Assembly: GCA_021163455.1 (NCBI GenBank)
Contig: JAGGWT010000130.1
Location: 1-5,435 of the forward strand
Length of the DNA: 5,435 bases
Source: Thermoplasmata archaeon
Lineage (GTDB): Archaea > Thermoplasmatota > E2 > DHVEG-1 > B18-G2
Direction: 5' to 3'
Shown here in pieces: positions 5,419 to 5,435 of the stretch. Within the stretch, counting starts at the first letter, position 1. Every line of letters starts with the position of its first letter. The translations under genes were made by a program, and so were the position numbers. A model generated the notes under the pieces. The model did not search any database and was not told the DNA's origin. It saw only the letters and a list, made by a program, of their open reading frames with translations.

Positions 5419-5435
5419 TTAAGAAGAGTATCGTG

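Overview
The window looks like a euryarchaeal chromosome segment of moderate to low GC with compact genes. Several signs support this. There is a class I (archaeal-type) lysyl-tRNA synthetase and a GfcR-type PyrE-like regulator with an N-terminal helix-turn-helix. Archaeal BRE/TATA promoters sit about 23-34 bases before start codons, and two of the three promoter-proximal genes look leaderless. Arg is often AGA/AGG and Ile often ATA. I cannot name the genus. No tRNA, rRNA, CRISPR array, insertion sequence or long repeat was seen.

Layout. (1) Bases 1-1415, minus strand: a gfcR-like gene followed 10 bases later by lysS, which runs off the left edge (275 N-terminal residues present). (2) Bases 1416-1527: a 112-base divergent intergenic region with two back-to-back BRE/TATA promoters that share an extended motif. 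(3) Bases 1528-2073, plus strand: a small double winged-helix protein, probably a DNA-binding regulator. (4) Bases 2101-5372, minus strand: a tight three-gene operon read in the order PaaK/CapK-like adenylate-forming enzyme, B12-binding radical SAM enzyme with an HpnP-like (DUF4070-type) tail, and a short nicotianamine-synthase-like SAM-dependent transferase. The first two genes are 4 bases apart and the last two overlap by 26 bases. One promoter, at 5398-5412, lies directly before the first gene, and a 14-base inverted repeat overlaps its BRE.

The three-gene operon is the interesting part. It joins a carboxylate-activating-type enzyme (whose usual C-terminal catalytic lysine seems to be replaced), a radical SAM/cobalamin enzyme of a type that often methylates unactivated carbon, and a homolog of the nicotianamine synthase/CntL family. 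Known members of that family move an aminobutanoyl (3-amino-3-carboxypropyl) group from SAM. Together they suggest an uncharacterised small-molecule, metallophore or lipid/cofactor modification pathway. The product cannot be read from the sequence. The adjacent winged-helix gene, convergent with the operon, is a possible but unproven regulator.
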